Origin: Neocallimastix lanati (nom. inval.)
Lineage: Eukaryota > Neocallimastigomycota > Neocallimastigomycetes > Neocallimastigales > Neocallimastigaceae
DNA: 64,000 nt
Assembly (NCBI GenBank): GCA_016946835.1
Contig: JACVTC010000025.1
Location: forward strand, 400,001-464,000
Direction of reading: 5' to 3'
Part shown: positions 37,156 to 54,934 of the stretch, piece after piece
Numbering within the stretch: the stretch's first letter is position 1
How the letters are laid out: each line of letters starts with the position of its first letter
Notes under the pieces: model-generated
Seen by the model: the letters and a program-made list of their open reading frames with translations, nothing else
Told to the model about the DNA's origin: nothing
Database searches by the model: none
Translations under genes and position numbers: made by a program

Positions 37156-39321
37156 TTAAAATATAAACTAATAATTAATATTTTTTAAAAATATATTTAT
37201 TCATTAATATATATATATATATATATTACTATTATATTCATTGAATAAATAAATATATATAAATATACATATATATTATATCAATATTTTTATAAATTTG
37301 CAAAAACAATGTTATAAAAATTTTACTAAAGCTACGAAATTGGAAATCTAGAAAAAGATTCACCAATACAACACTTTTTTGAACGTCTTTTTAATTTTAA
37401 AAATTCTAATGAAACATTTGAAGATATTATTAATTATACATGTGATGATATTGAAAAATCTTTATTTCCTAAATGTCAATATCAATCTGATATTATATTT
37501 GAATTTGCTAAATGTGATTCAAAAATAAAAAAAAAACTGATTATTTATAAGAATTGTATATTTGAAGAAAATAGTAAACTTCCAAAATATGAAGACTGTT
37601 TTTATACACCTTACACTAATAAAAATGGATTAATTTTAGGGATATCAGTAATCATTACTATTATATTTAAAATAATTATTTTAGTTATTATTATAGTGTA
37701 TGATATTAATTATTTGTTAATTATAATTATTAATTTGTTTAATACATTAGCAATGAAAAAAAAATTAATATCATTTTATTTCTAAGATTAAAAAAATTCT
37801 TTATTTATTTTTTTTTTTTTTAATTTATTAATTAAATAGAAACAGAAAAGAGCAATGCGTTTATAATACTGGGTTAAAATTTATTATATCATTTATTATT
37901 TTTAATATATTATTAAATATTTCATCATGTTTCTGGATAGGACTTGATAATAAACATAAATGTCTTATACGAATTCCAATAATAATTTTCTCTGTAAGTA
38001 AAACAAAACAATAACAAATTGTATTATACTTTTTTTCTTTTTGATAATATCAAAAATATTATTGTTATAAATTAAATATATTTTTTTTTTGATAATATTT
38101 ATTGTATTATTTTTATAAATTAAATATATATATATATATATATATATTTGATAATGTTTATTATATTATTTTTATAAATTAAATATATAAATATACAAAT
38201 ATTAATAAATATTTTATGTTTATAATCATTTTTCATTTATGTAATAATTATAATAATAATAATAAAATAATAATTATAATAGTTAACCGGATTAACATGC
38301 ATATATTCAATAAAATCTGAAACTATTATTTCAATATATTATAATAGAGACATTAAAAATATGAATTATAACCTTAAATCAAATATTTTATATATAGGAA
38401 TTCCATTTATACAAGCAATATTAATATTGTTTTGGGTTATTTCAAATAATGGAGTAGAAAAAAAAATTGAATATATAGAAAATGTTGGAAATTATGAAAG
38501 AGAAGTTTGTTCAAATGGAAATGAAACGCTTTTATCATTAATTATCTATATTTCTTATATCTTATTATTTTTATCAGTACTTACTTCCTTTAGAGGGAGA
38601 AATAGTAAGTATAAGTAAATTATATAAATACGTATTTACAGAGATTTCCTTCATTCTTTCTTTATTTGCTTATTGTTTTTTGTTTTTTGCTTTTTATGTT
38701 ATAATAATTAAAATAAAAATTAAAATAAATTATATTAATTTAAAATATATTTTTATATTACTTAACATTAATTAATAACAGTTCCCAGCGAATTTAATGA
38801 GGTAAAATATTAAATTATATTATTTATATTATTATTATTATTATTATTATCATTATCATTAATTATCATTATTATAATATATTTGTTATAGTCAAAAAAA
38901 ATTTTAATTTCTTCAGTAATATCTATTTTTATGGTAAATGATTATATTTTGACAATATAAAATAATATTTTTCATTATAAATTTATATATTAACTTATTT
39001 TTTTTATTGGATTTTAATTATTAAAATATATATATATATATATATATCGATTTTAAACCAAAAAAAAAAAAAAAAAAAAAAAAAAAGTTATTTATATTTA
39101 GTATAATTATAATTAATAATATTAAAAAAATCAATATTCTTATTTTACTTTTAGTAGTTTTATCCTCATTAATAATAAATTGTATATTTGTTATTCCAAA
39201 AATTTTTACTATATATAATATAAGTATATTTAGTAAAAGTAGTAATTCAATAATTATAATTAATAATAAAAAAAATAAAAACAATATTGTTAGTAATTAT
39301 AATAGTAGTAGTTATCAATAA
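33383..39321 (+). CDS. Class C GPCR-like receptor with solute-binding-protein ectodomain (23 exons)
   Basis: Hand-built exons: 33383-33606, 33756-33966, 34080-34158, 34252-34369, 34524-34642, 34786-34802, 34937-34958, 35062-35155, 35255-35403, 35605-35724, 35830-35853, 35943-35961, 36062-36076, 36196-36308, 36413-36438, 36533-36959, 37069-37085, 37332-37697, 37840-37993, 38283-38604, 38782-38801, 38892-38933, 39088-39321 (~976 aa). All introns are GT..AG and all phases agree, except that exon 2 needs one base fewer or two more in an A19 run (33912-33930). After a signal peptide the ectodomain resembles bacterial extracellular solute-binding proteins (DLIVLGSTQL, WLAVPIIIDYRT, WTWEKIFEYA, PGSSFLGGSG, DEAFEFIEIL). 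Seven hydrophobic helices follow from GLILGISVIITII. They include CLIRIP, IPSEFNESKKI (class C RKxPxxFNExK-like) before helix 6, and VIPKIFTIY at helix 7. A plasma-membrane nutrient sensor is inferred. Confidence 0.8.
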
Positions 39322-40077
39322 TTTTAGTAGTCATAATTTTAATAATAATAGTAATAATAAATATAATTTATTAGTAACAATAAAAATTATAATAAGAATA
39401 GAAATAATCAAAATCATAAAAATAATTAATAATAAAATTAACTATTATTGTAATAGTTTATAGTTTATAATTTTATTAATATATTAAAATATTATTATTT
39501 AGAATTATGAATTTATATTTGATATAATAAACTAATGTATATCAATATTTTTTTTTAATTCTAAAAAAAAAAAATAAAAAATAAAAAATAAAAGATAAAA
39601 TTTATAAATTAATTGTTAATTATATATATTCTTTAAATTAAATCAAAATTAGATATATATAAATACAAAAAAAAAAAAAAAAAGATAAGATACATTTAAT
39701 AATAAATTAAATAAAATAAAAGATAAATTTTATAAATATTTTAATATTTTACTATTAATTATATATACTCTTTATATTGAATCAAAATTAGATATATATA
39801 TATAAATACTAAAAAAAATATAATTTTAATAATAAATAAAATAATTATAAAACAGTTATTTATTTTAGTCTTTTTTTTAAAAAAAAGAATAAAAAAATTA
39901 ATATTAACCCTGAAATTTTTAAATATTTGAATTGTTTTTTATATTATTTTTTATTAATTAATCAGCTATATTTCTCTTAACTTTAGGATAAATTTTAATA
40001 TTGATATTATAGTTACTCCATTATAAAAAAAAATTTTTTTATTTAATGTACCATACATTCTAAATATTGATCTTAAC

Positions 40078-40262
40078 TTTATAATGGAAAAAAATATATA
40101 TTATTTTACATTTATAATGGAAAAACATATATTATTTTATATTTATAATGGAAAATATATATATGTATTATTTTATATTTATAATGGAAAAATATATATA
40201 TATTATTTTATATTTATTATGGAATATATATATATATATTATTTTATATTAAATAGTATAAT
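40078..40262 (+). repeat. ~33-bp minisatellite (TATAATGGAAAA..ATTATTTTATATT)
   Basis: About five imperfect copies of a unit built from TATAATGGAAAA, a (TA)n stretch and ATTATTTTATATT. Copy length varies with the TA count. The open frame at 40084-40269 is a by-product. Confidence 0.85.
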
Positions 40263-40318
40263 TTTATGATAAATAAATTATTTTAAAATTTTTTCTTTTT
40301 ATTTTTCTTTATATATAA

Positions 40319-40367
<49 letters not shown>

Positions 40368-40807
40368 ATTCTTTAGTTCTTTTTTTTATTATTATTATGT
40401 CTTTTTAAACATCCATTAACTAAAACAAGCACATTCTGACGGATTTTCTTTAATATCATCTTCCCCTTCAGTTGATTCTAATTATTTTATCATCTAATTA
40501 ATCTTATAAACAGTTTCAGAATAATCCGTATCTTCAACTATATTGGATGAAATTGGTATTGAGATCTCATTAAATGGAATCAATTTTTTTTTTATTTAAA
40601 GTCCAATGAACTATGAATTAGATCATTCAATGTACCTGATAATATAAGTATTTGCAAGGAGCATTATCTAAAAAAAAAAAAAAAAAAAAAAAGATAGAAT
40701 GAAACTTTTGTAAATTTTATTAATTTTCATATTAAAAAAAAATACAAATAATATATTAAAAGTAATACCTATATCTAAAATACTTCTTAATAGAATCAAG
40801 TATTACC

Positions 40808-40965
<158 letters not shown>

Positions 40966-41428
40966 TATATATAAATTAAAAGTATAAAAAAAAAATTTTT
41001 ATATTTTCCAAAATTTTCATGAAATATAAAATTTTAAAATTTAATAAATTTATAGATTTTAAATTTTATAATTATCATCAATTAGCAAACATCTATGTAA
41101 AAAAAGCATTTACTATAATATGGAATACATCAGAGACAAAAATTTAATATTTCATATTAATTTTATAACGATACATAATATATATATATTACATTTATAT
41201 ATATATATATTATATATATTTTTTATGTTCTATTAAAAATATTATTATTAGAATCATTGAATTAAACTTATAATTATGAAAAATGTTAATGTTAAATAAA
41301 TTAAATATTGTTTTTTTTATATATGTTTTTCATCTTATCTTTATTTATTAAAATATTAGTAAACATTAGAAATAAAATACAAATAAAATAAATTAAATTT
41401 AAACTATGATAAAAAAAAAATGTGATGT

Positions 41429-46637
<5,209 letters not shown>

Positions 46638-47224
46638 TATTATATTTTTATACGTTTAATTTATTATTTTAATAAATTTTAAATTCTCATTTTATTAAAT
46701 TATATTACACACTAAATAATTTATAATAATGTTTTTATTATTATCCTTTTTTTTATATATAATTTCCTTTTAGATATTATAATAATATTATTATTAATAA
46801 TTAGTTATTATTATTACTTTTATTTTTTTGTTTTTTTATTTTTTTACTTTGCTTTAATTAACGTTTTATTAAATTGATAAGTATATTTTTTTTTCACTTT
46901 AATTAGTTATAATTTATTTTTATTTTTATTTTTATTTTTTTTTTTATTTTATATATTTTTTATAGAATTATCATCATTTATAGCATTTATTATTAGTTTT
47001 TAATTGGTATCCATTAATAATAAAGTCTCCTTTTTTCTTTGATTGTCTTTTTTTTTTCTATTTCTTATTTTCAAAATTCTTAATTACTATTTAAATTAGA
47101 TATTATTCTACATGTAACAATTTTTTAAATTTTTAATATCAATCTCTGAATTTTAATTTAAAATATTTGATACTAATATATATATCATTTTATATTGTAA
47201 TTTTTTTTAATTAATTTTTTTATC

Positions 47225-47294
47225 TATTATTTATTTATTTATTTATTCACTTATTTATTAATTTATTCACTCATTTATTTATTTATTTACACAT

Positions 47295-47325
<31 letters not shown>

Positions 47326-47386
47326 CACATTTATTTATTTATTTATTTATTTACACATTTATTTATTTATTTATTTATTTACACAT

Positions 47387-47429
<43 letters not shown>

Positions 47430-47434
47430 CACAT

Positions 47435-47517
<83 letters not shown>

Positions 47518-47520
47518 TAT
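47225..47520. repeat. (TTTA)n array with periodic ACACA interruptions
   Basis: TTTA units interrupted by TTTACACATTTA at five places, 24-56 bp apart, forming a higher-order repeat before a pure stretch at the right end. The interrupted block probably spread by unequal exchange or slippage. Confidence 0.92.
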
Positions 47521-47959
47521 ATTTATTTATTAATAATTAAAGTATATTGAATAATAATATATATTTATATTTATATATATATAGAGAGATAGATATTTTT
47601 TATAAAATTTTTTTTTGTTGGAAGTTATTTTTTGTTACTATTTAGATGTCAAAAATTTAAACTATCATTTTAAAATTTTTAAAATTTAATTAACTATAAT
47701 TAAATATTTTATAACATATAAAAAAATCCTAAACCTTATAATTTTAATAGATAAAAAAATTTTTTAGAAGTTTGTTAATACATTTTATAAATTTTAGATT
47801 ATATAAAAAAAACAAAAGTGAAACTATTAAATTATTCATATTCATAGATTTAAATTACATATCAAATTATTATATATTATATTAATAATGGTTTATATTT
47901 ATCATTTCTGCATCAACATTTATTTATTAATCATTGTTTTATTTTTATTTTAATTATTT

Positions 47960-48001
47960 CAATGTTAAAAATAAATAATATTTTTATCTTCTAATTAATT
48001 T

Positions 48002-48036
<35 letters not shown>

Positions 48037-48205
48037 ATTACATAGGAATCAAAATAGAATAGTTAATTAGAGTAATATTTGAAATAAATAATATTTTTAA
48101 CATATCAAATCAATTATTCCATTTTGATTCCTATTTAAAAAAAAAAAAATAAATATATAAATTAGAAGATAAAAACTAATATTTATTTTAATACTTCATT
48201 TATAT
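47960..48205. repeat. Imperfect palindrome, ~85-bp arms (MITE-like)
   Basis: The left arm contains TTTTTATCTTCTAAT, a T run, then ATAGGAATCAAAAT. The right arm has ATTTTGATTCCTAT, an A run, then ATTAGAAGATAAAAA, the reverse complement in the same order. The arms are separated by about 58 bp. The non-simple shared blocks rule out base composition alone. It carries no coding capacity. Confidence 0.8.
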
Positions 48206-48989
48206 CACATTAAAAAAAAAAAAAAAAAAAAAATTTTTTTTCGTATTTTCTATTTTTAAAAAAATTCATTCCTTACCAAAATTTTTTTTCTTAATTTAAT
48301 AATTATTTACTGCATTTGTATATTTTTTTTTTACGAAATTTTATTAAATCTTTTTTATTTTTAAAAAGCTTATATATATTTATTTATTTATTTATTTATT
48401 TATTTATCAAAATCTAAAAATAAAAATAGGCTAATATCAAAAATAAAAAAGAATGAATAAATTTTTAATCTTCATTTCTAATTATAAAAATAATTAAATT
48501 CAAAAGAAAAATAAAATAATAAAAGGAAAATAAAAAAAATTATAGAAGAAAAATAAATGGAAAGAAATAGAAACAAAAGAAAAATAAAATAAAATAAAAT
48601 TTTAATAAAGAAAATATTTATTAATTAATATTTAAATATAAATATTATTTAAATATAATAAATATTATTATAATATAAAAAAATTAAAAAATAAAAAATA
48701 AAAATAAAAAATAATAATAAAATTATTAATGAAAAAAAAAAAAAAATATTGCATCCAAATATTTTAGTTCCATTATCAAATTAAAATATTTATAGATTTC
48801 AATTTTAACACATATATTATATATATTTTTTATTTTTTTTTTTTGAACCTAATTAAATAATATTTTATGTTTATCATAAAATAAATTATAATAATTAAAG
48901 ATAAATATAGAAAATAACTGGGAATTCAACTTTATATGATGTAAATGAAACTGGAGATATTTAAAAACAATAAAACCAATCTATATAGG

Positions 48990-49175
48990 TATTTTTTATT
49001 TCTATTAGCCATTTCCAATAATAATATTGAAATTGTTCAATTATTAATAGATATATGTCTCTGAAAATAATAATTTTGATATTAAATAAAAAAAAAAAAA
49101 ATAAAATAAAGATAGATTGTTATATACTCTTAATACCCACTAATTAAAATAATATTGAAATGGTTCAGTTAAGTC
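48990..49175 (+). pseudogene. Ankyrin-repeat debris
   Basis: One frame reads FLFLLAISNNNIEIVQLLID, which matches the ankyrin helix pattern (PLFLAI.NN.IEIVQLLID), then stops. About 100 bp later NNIEMVQL recurs in another frame. No complete repeat unit or gene boundaries remain. Confidence 0.5.
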
Positions 49176-49559
49176 ACTGAATGTAATATTAGTTCACTAT
49201 CCTAATAAGATGAAAATAAATGAATAGATAAATAATAAATAAATAAATAATGATAATATATAAGTAAATCTATAAATAAGTAAATTTAATAAATAAAATT
49301 TTTATTATTTAATATTCAAACTGATTTATTTATTTATTTATTTTTATTCATTTTTTCTTATGAAAAATTTATATTAACTGGAAAAAAAAAATAAATAAAT
49401 AAAAAATAAAAAATAAAAATAAAAAAAATAAAAAGAAATATCTTAAAAGTATTTAAAAAGTATTTAAAAAGTATTTAAAAATAATAAAATAGTAAAATAA
49501 ATAATAAAAATTAAATAGTTAATAAAATAAAAAAAAATAATAAAAAAAAAATTGATAAT

Positions 49560-49777
49560 ATATAAAGAACATCATACAATATAATTATATATCTATTATT
49601 TAATTTAATTTTTATAAGTATTATTATTAATTGTAAAACCTATACTAAAGAAGAAATATTATCATTTTCAATAATAAATAAGATGGAAAAATGATAAATA
49701 TTATCCAGAAAACTCTACCGGATTTGAGAATTCTTTTTGTTAATATAAATTTTTATTATTAATATAATGTTTGTATG

Positions 49778-49810
<33 letters not shown>

Positions 49811-50004
49811 TCCAATTATATACACAAACCTCAATGATACAAGTAGCAATAATGATATTATTCCAAAAGGAAAATTAACTGTAGATACTTGTAAAGTTAA
49901 TGATAATAATAATAATGATTCTTGTTCTACCTTTGTATGTAATAATAATTCTCTAGCTACAGTAATAATTATAATAATGGTATATGTATTTCAAACAATT
50001 CAAA

Positions 50005-50060
<56 letters not shown>

Positions 50061-50090
50061 ATATCACATTGAGGTTTGAATTCTGAAAAT

Positions 50091-50128
<38 letters not shown>

Positions 50129-50260
50129 ATGAGGTAAAGTTGAAAGTAAAAAAACGTAAAATATAATAATGAATGATATTACAATAATTGCGATAATGGA
50201 TGTTATATTGAAGTAACTAATGATAATTCAGTTGCTTTAGCCAGTTATGAATTTTTCAAT
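49560..50260 (+). pseudogene. Decayed secreted-type protein gene
   Basis: Separate open pieces on the plus strand look like former exons: CKTYTKEEILSFSIINKMEK, YYPENSTGFENSF, then NLNDTSSNNDIIPKGKLTVD, TCKVNDNNNNDSCSTFVCNN, and NCDNGCYIEVTNDNSVALAS. They are separated by stops and long A runs (49780-49808, 50007-50034, 50095-50127). Paired cysteines and Asn-rich stretches suggest an extracellular protein. I do not recognise the family. Confidence 0.45.
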
Positions 50261-50265
50261 TTGTT

Positions 50266-50610
50266 ATTCATTTTCCTTATTCTATTCATTTTCCTTATTC
50301 TATTCATTTTCCTTATTCTATTCATTTTTCTTATTCTATTCATTTTCCTTATTATATTCATTTTCCTTGTTATATTCATTTTCTTTATTATATTCATTTT
50401 CCTTATTATATTCATTTTCTTTATTATATTCATTTTCCTTATTATATTCATTTTCTTTATTATATTCATTTTCCTTATTATATTCATTTTCTTTATTATA
50501 TTCATTTTCCTTATTATATTCATTTTCTTTATTATATTCATTTTCCTTATTCTATTCATTTTCTTTATTATATTCATTTTCCTTATTCTATTCATTTTCT
50601 TTATTATCCA
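50266..50610. repeat. 18-bp minisatellite (TTCATTTTCCTTATTCTA)
   Basis: About 19 tandem copies. Units differ mainly at two sites (CCTT or CTTT, and TCTA or TATA), and the two unit types alternate in the middle as a 36-bp higher-order repeat. On the minus strand one frame spells NKENEY, broken by TAG wherever TCTA occurs. It may be the tail of the decayed gene to its left, or independent. Confidence 0.92.
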
Positions 50611-50699
50611 TATTATCAAAAAAAAAAAAATAATAATAATAAAAAAAATAAATAAATAAAATAAAATAAAAACAAAAACAAATTCAAATATCAAAAAAA

Positions 50700-51254
50700 A
50701 TATTATATTATATAAAAAATAAATATGAAAATATATTATATTTCACTTGTTTGTGATTAAAATATAAATTTAGGTTTAAAATTTTATTCCTATTACATAA
50801 AATAATTATACATAAATATATATCTAATATCAAAAAAAAAAAAAAAAAAAAAAAAAAAATTATATTTTTAAATAATTTTAAAAACAAAAAATTTATATAT
50901 ATTGTACGAGCTTTAAAATATATATATATTATCATTAAACACAATAATAAATAAATATTTTTTTTTTTTTTGTAAATATATATATATATATATAATTAAA
51001 ATATTTCTTATTTTATTACTATTATTGTTATTTTTTTTTTAAAAAAAAATTGCTTTATCCAAACCGTACTTTATACTTAATTTTTTCAATAATATGTATT
51101 AAAGGTTATTTTCTTTTATTTTTCATGTATTTTATTATAATTTTTTTTTTTTTAATTTCATATTGTATTTTTAATTGAAACTATATAAATCAAATATTAT
51201 ATATTTAAAATATTAACACCTAAGTAATCTTTTATAATTTAATTAAAATTTTAA

Positions 51255-51306
<52 letters not shown>

Positions 51307-51485
51307 TAAAAGGAATTTTAAAGTATTATAAATAATAATTTTTTAACTGTTTATTAATCTATTCTAACTATTCATTACTATTCAATAAATCCTATTATGC
51401 GAGTAAAAATAGATTATTATAAAGAATTAAAAAAACTTATATATATATATATATAAAAAAATATGTATATATGTATTTACATTTA

Positions 51486-51525
<40 letters not shown>

Positions 51526-51747
51526 GGTTGTTATTTAAATATTATAAATAATAAAGTTTATATGAATAATATAATAAAATAGATATAAAGTAAATATATT
51601 TTTTATTAATTCAAAAAATTCAATAAAATAAAAAGAAATAAAATTTAATTTGATTAATGAAAATGAAAAATTAATAATAATGATAATAATAATAATAATA
51701 CATATATATTTTTAAAAATTTTTTATTAATAATTAAAATTTATATTA

Positions 51748-51778
<31 letters not shown>

Positions 51779-52253
51779 TATTATTTTTTCATTTGTTTTT
51801 CATTTTAAATTTTATATATTTATATATTTATATATTTATATATATTTATATATATTTATATATATTATTTTTATTTTTTTATTTTTTTTATTTTTCTTTT
51901 TATTTTTTTATTTTTTATATTATTATTATTTTTTTTTTTTTTTAATTTTATTTCAATTTTTAAAAAAATAAAAATTTTTTATGGATGGAATATTGAATTA
52001 AGATAATTAAATTTAAGTTGGTGTAACCATACATTATAAAGAATTAAACCTCTCGAAATGAAATGATTGCCAATTATTTCTTAATTAAAAAAAAGTATAA
52101 TAAAAGTAAAAAATAAAAATAAAAATAGAAAGGTAATTAAACTATTTAGAAGGAAAAAATAAAAATAAATTATATATATGTATAAAATAAAAATTTAAAA
52201 AATACTAAAACAAATAAATAAAAAAAAAAAAAAAACAGAATATATAGTAAATT

Positions 52254-52286
<33 letters not shown>

Positions 52287-52310
52287 CATAAAATTAAATA
52301 AAAGGACATC
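50700..52310. other. AT-rich intergenic region
   Basis: Only A/T homopolymers, (TA)n tracts near 50970-50990 and 51480-51505 and short repeats are visible. The A-rich leader directly before 52311 is probably the 5' UTR of the next gene. Confidence 0.75.
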
Positions 52311-53150
52311 ATGAAAATATTTAATAAAATTATTACTTTAGGGACGATTTCATCCGTGATGGGATTATTTATTCCTGAAGGAAAACGTATAGAAAATACC
52401 GTTAGGGATGACATTTTTGCAAACTTAGTTAAAAAAGAATGTCAAACTGCTGTAGAAAAATTACAACAGGAAAATGAGAGTTGTACCTTAAAGATCGATT
52501 CTAACAATAATAATCAAAAAGATAAAGGTAGTATGGATGAATTATGTAAAACATTTAACACTGAAAAATGTCAAGCATACTATAACACAAAACTCTCTGA
52601 AATTCCAGAATGCCAAAGTTCTGAATTAGGTTATTTGGAAGGTATGGATAATTTAACGAAACTTTCTTACTTATCTATTAAGTTAGCATGTTCTACGGAT
52701 GAAAATAATGAATATTGTCCCTTAAGTCAATTTGGATTTACAAAGGACGACCAAGCAGAAAAGGAAAAGGAAGAGGAAAAGGAAAAGGAAAAAATAGAAA
52801 TTTATGAACAGGCAAAACAAGAAACCTGTAATTCTAAAAAATGTAGAGACTCTTATCTATCGATAGTAGAAAGTGTTAAGAAAGAAGAAGAAGAATATTT
52901 AAAAGTATTTGTTAAATATGTTAGTAGTGATCCAGTACAATTAAATGAAATTAAAACAGAAGAATTTTTCAATATTGATTCAAGAATTTATGAAACCATG
53001 GAATATTTAAAAACGGAAAATTGTACTTCTTCTTCTCCTGAAGATGATCCTTCAACTTCAAACACAACCTCATTCATTAGAGAAAATATGAATCTCTATG
53101 TAATCCTATCAATCATATCTTTTATTTATGTAATAATATATTTATATTAA
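52311..53150 (+). CDS. Secreted, probably GPI-anchored Cys-containing protein, family unknown
   Basis: 279 aa, single exon. Residues 1-19 are a signal peptide (KIFNKIITLGTISSVMGLF). The middle has about ten cysteines in a spaced pattern (KECQTAVEKL, ESCTLKI, ELCKTFNTEKCQAYY, PECQSSELG, LACSTD, EYCPLS, ETCNSKKCRDSY), which suggests two related disulfide-bonded helical segments. A strongly charged EKEKEEEKEKEKIE stretch lies near residue 150. The C-terminus has a Ser/Thr/Pro spacer (SSSPEDDPSTSNTTS) and ends in a hydrophobic segment with no charged tail, as in GPI-anchored wall proteins. Internal repetition of C-x-x-A/F and KC-x-x-Y/S motifs may reflect duplication. No enzymatic motif was seen. 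A cell-surface protein is inferred. Confidence 0.85.
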   Translation: MKIFNKIITLGTISSVMGLFIPEGKRIENTVRDDIFANLVKKECQTAVEKLQQENESCTLKIDSNNNNQKDKGSMDELCKTFNTEKCQAYYNTKLSEIPECQSSELGYLEGMDNLTKLSYLSIKLACSTDENNEYCPLSQFGFTKDDQAEKEKEEEKEKEKIEIYEQAKQETCNSKKCRDSYLSIVESVKKEEEEYLKVFVKYVSSDPVQLNEIKTEEFFNIDSRIYETMEYLKTENCTSSSPEDDPSTSNTTSFIRENMNLYVILSIISFIYVIIYLY

Positions 53151-54445
53151 TATGTTTTCTTTTTATATCTTATTTTTATAAAAAAAAAAAATAATAATAA
53201 AATAAAAAAATAAAACAAAATAAAAAAACGAATAGGATATTGTGAATAAAATATTAATATAAACTTTACAAAAAAAAAAATAAAATAAAATAAAAATAGA
53301 AAATAGAAAATAGAAAAATAAAAATAAAAAAAAAAAAATTATAAAAAAAATATAATTAAAAATTTATTATATAACATAATTTTATAATTATTAATACTAT
53401 GATCATGATTGTTATTGTTGTTGTTATTGTTATTTTTATTATTGTTATTTAATTTATATGTTTAAAGTATAATTTTACATTATTAATATATGTATGTATA
53501 TATGATATAAATCTTTTATTATATATAACATAATTTATTATTATTAATAATAATAATTATTGTTGTTGTTGTTATTGTTATGGTTTTAGTTATTGTTGTT
53601 GTTGTTTTTATTATTATTATTTAATATATATGTTTCAAGTATAACTTTACATTATTTTAATATATATATGACATAAAAGAAAGGATTAAAAAAAAAAAAA
53701 TTATTATTATTATTAGTACTTTAAAATATATATATATATATGTAGATATGATATAAAAAAAAAAAAATCTAAAATCAAAATTAAATATGTATTAACTATA
53801 TAGGTACAAATAATTTTTCTTTTTTTTTTTTTTTAATTTATTTAATTTTTTTATTTTTTTTTTTTTTTATTTATTTTTATTTCATTTCTATATTATCTTC
53901 AACCTCATCATATATTAGTTTGATGAAGAAGTCCCTAACTAATTATTTTTTTTTCATAACTTCTTATGACTCCAAATATAAAATATTATATAAAATTAAT
54001 ATGTATAAATATAAAATCAATATTAACACATTTACTATAAATAATATTTAAAATAATATTAATATTTAATAATGAATAAATTAACATGATAAAATAAAAT
54101 TAAATAACAAATAAATAAAATAACAACAATATATATATATATTTATATCTAGAAATAATCATGATTGGTATCTAATTCATTTAAGAAAAAAATATTATTT
54201 TATCCAAAGATGATCCATAAAAAATATTTTTTACATATACTTAAATTTATGGAAAAATAAAAATTAAAAAAAAAAAAAAAAATAGATATGTAACAATAGA
54301 AATATATAACAATAATAATAATAATAATATATATATATAAAGATTATTTTTATAATAAATTATATTTCTTATTTCTAATTAAATCTTTTCAACTAAAATA
54401 TATATATGTATATATTTTAATAACCACTAAAAATTCAATCATTAT

Positions 54446-54478
<33 letters not shown>

Positions 54479-54934
54479 AAGTATTATATATTAAAAAAAA
54501 ATTTTTTTTTTTTATTTTATAATTATGTTTGTTTCAATTTTATTTTAATATAAAAAAAATATTTAAATATGTAATTTTTAATAATAAAAACTAATAATTA
54601 AAAAAAAATTAAATAAAGTGAATTAATGTATTTAAAAAAATTGAAAAAAAAAAATAAAATAAAATAATTTTTTTTTTCTGATTTATTTTGTTTTTGTTTT
54701 AAATGTTTAAATTAAAAGATATGTTTTTAAGAAAAAATATTTAAAAAAAAAAATATATATATATTTTAGTAATAATAATAATTATCAAAAAATAAAAACT
54801 ATTCTTAATAATCATAAAATGAAATAAAATTTTAAAGTTTTATTATTATCATTATTATTATTATTATTAGTTAGAAGTAGTAATTGCAGCAGTAGTAGTC
54901 TTATTTATTTTGTTCAAGTGTTATTCTTTTTCAT
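53151..54934. other. Intergenic region with a ~165-bp tandem duplication
   Basis: A unit running from a TTG/TTA-rich tract (TTGTTATTGTTGTTG) through TATATGTTTMAAGTATAAYTTTACATTATT to a (TA)n block occurs at about 53385-53520 and again at 53545-53690. No coding sequence was found; the rest is A/T homopolymer. The 3' flanks of both neighbouring genes lie here. Confidence 0.65.

Larger units (their letters stand above)
46638..49550. other. Intergenic region with (TTTA)n, palindromic element and ankyrin debris
   Basis: Upstream of the TAPT1-family gene. The (TTTA)n array at 47225-47520 contains regular ACACA interruptions. A palindromic element lies at about 47960-48205, and weak ankyrin-like debris at 48990-49175. 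The remainder is A/T homopolymer and short (AAAT)n sequence. Confidence 0.7.

Noticed and set aside
50245-50694. 149-aa minus-strand and two plus-strand frames over the 18-bp minisatellite
   Set aside because: All frames are repeat translations (MNIIRK, YSFSLL, FIFLIL units). Nothing unique flanks them, and an 18-bp unit keeps every frame open by chance.
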